From: Pseudomonadota bacterium
GTDB taxonomy: Bacteria > Pseudomonadota > Alphaproteobacteria > Sphingomonadales > Sphingomonadaceae
Assembly (NCBI GenBank): GCA_023390415.1
Contig: JAEWCW010000010.1
Span: 1 to 5,007 of the forward strand
DNA: 5,007 nucleotides
Direction: 5' to 3'
A program made the translations under genes and the position numbers. Positions 4,918 through 5,007 of this stretch are shown here, one piece after another. The notes under the pieces were generated by a model. That model was not told where the DNA came from and ran no database searches. It saw nothing but the letters and a program-made list of their open reading frames with translations. Numbering within the stretch: the stretch's first letter is position 1; every line of letters begins with the position of its first letter.

Positions 4918-5007
4918 ATGACCCGCGCCCTCATCCTCGCCGCCGCCCTCGCCGCCTCCGCCTGCTCGGTCGCCGTCCCGCCGCCGCGCAGCGTCCCGCC
5001 GGCGCCG
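4918..5007 (+). CDS. Probable exported lipoprotein, N-terminal fragment (runs off right edge)
   Basis: Thirty in-frame codons from ATG at 4918 to the window end translate as MTRALILAAALAASACSV followed by a proline-rich stretch. This is a signal peptide: Arg3, a hydrophobic Leu/Ala core, then ASAC, a plausible though non-ideal lipobox with Cys16 as lipid-attachment residue. The Pro-rich segment after it resembles the flexible linker of secreted proteins. Only the leader is visible, so the mature function is unknown. It is divergent from hisS with 74 bases between the start codons. There is no clear Shine-Dalgarno before the ATG, and the region upstream shows no convincing promoter, so the start and even the gene itself are tentative. 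Confidence 0.5.
   Translation, partial: MTRALILAAALAASACSVAVPPPRSVPPAP

Noticed and set aside
3593..4921. 442-codon open frame on the plus strand opposite hisS
   Set aside because: It is the antisense of a complete, motif-bearing hisS in GC-rich DNA, where long opposite-strand frames are expected. Its translation shows no family motif, only Gly/Ala/Arg/Asp/Leu-rich composition.

Overview
The window is a compact, GC-rich stretch of an alphaproteobacterial chromosome, most likely from the Sphingomonadales. The evidence for that is the strong G/C third-position bias, the gene order hisS-prfA-prmC-(DUF4167 gene), and proteins that read like sphingomonad versions of their families. The genus cannot be fixed from the sequence. 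Almost everything lies on the minus strand, so the biological order runs from high to low coordinates.

Layout in transcription order. A translation-related cluster comes first: hisS (histidyl-tRNA synthetase, 4843 to 3599), prfA (peptide release factor 1, 3602 to 2529) and prmC (methyltransferase for the release-factor GGQ glutamine, about 2542 to 1727). hisS and prfA share an ATGA overlap, and the prmC start lies inside the 3' end of prfA, so the three are probably one operon. PrmC modifies the product of the gene just before it. A 259-base gap (1468-1726) follows. It holds a candidate promoter and a strikingly foldable RNA leading to a gene for a DUF4167 protein (1467 to 772, TTG start), a basic, very charge-rich, probably nucleic-acid-associated protein. 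A good intrinsic terminator (714-749) ends that unit. Next is a separate promoter with a perfect 13-bp palindrome in it (675-701), then the 5' part of a gene for an exported DUF4139-family protein that runs off the left edge (643 to 1). On the right edge, divergent from hisS, the first 30 codons of a probable exported lipoprotein are visible on the plus strand (4918-5007).

The genes are ordinary housekeeping or conserved alphaproteobacterial genes, with no sign of mobile elements, CRISPR or defence systems. The part most worth a second look is the non-coding DNA between prmC and the DUF4167 gene. By hand it folds on the minus strand into a leading hairpin, then a multibranched domain closed by a 9-bp long-range stem, then a GC-rich hairpin, then a terminator-like hairpin with a U run just before the ribosome-binding site. 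A 10-base repeat supplies the 3' arm of two of the hairpins. This could be an attenuator-type leader or a small RNA. I do not recognise it as a known family, and no folding or database search could be run. The second item is the palindromic candidate operator in front of the DUF4139 gene.
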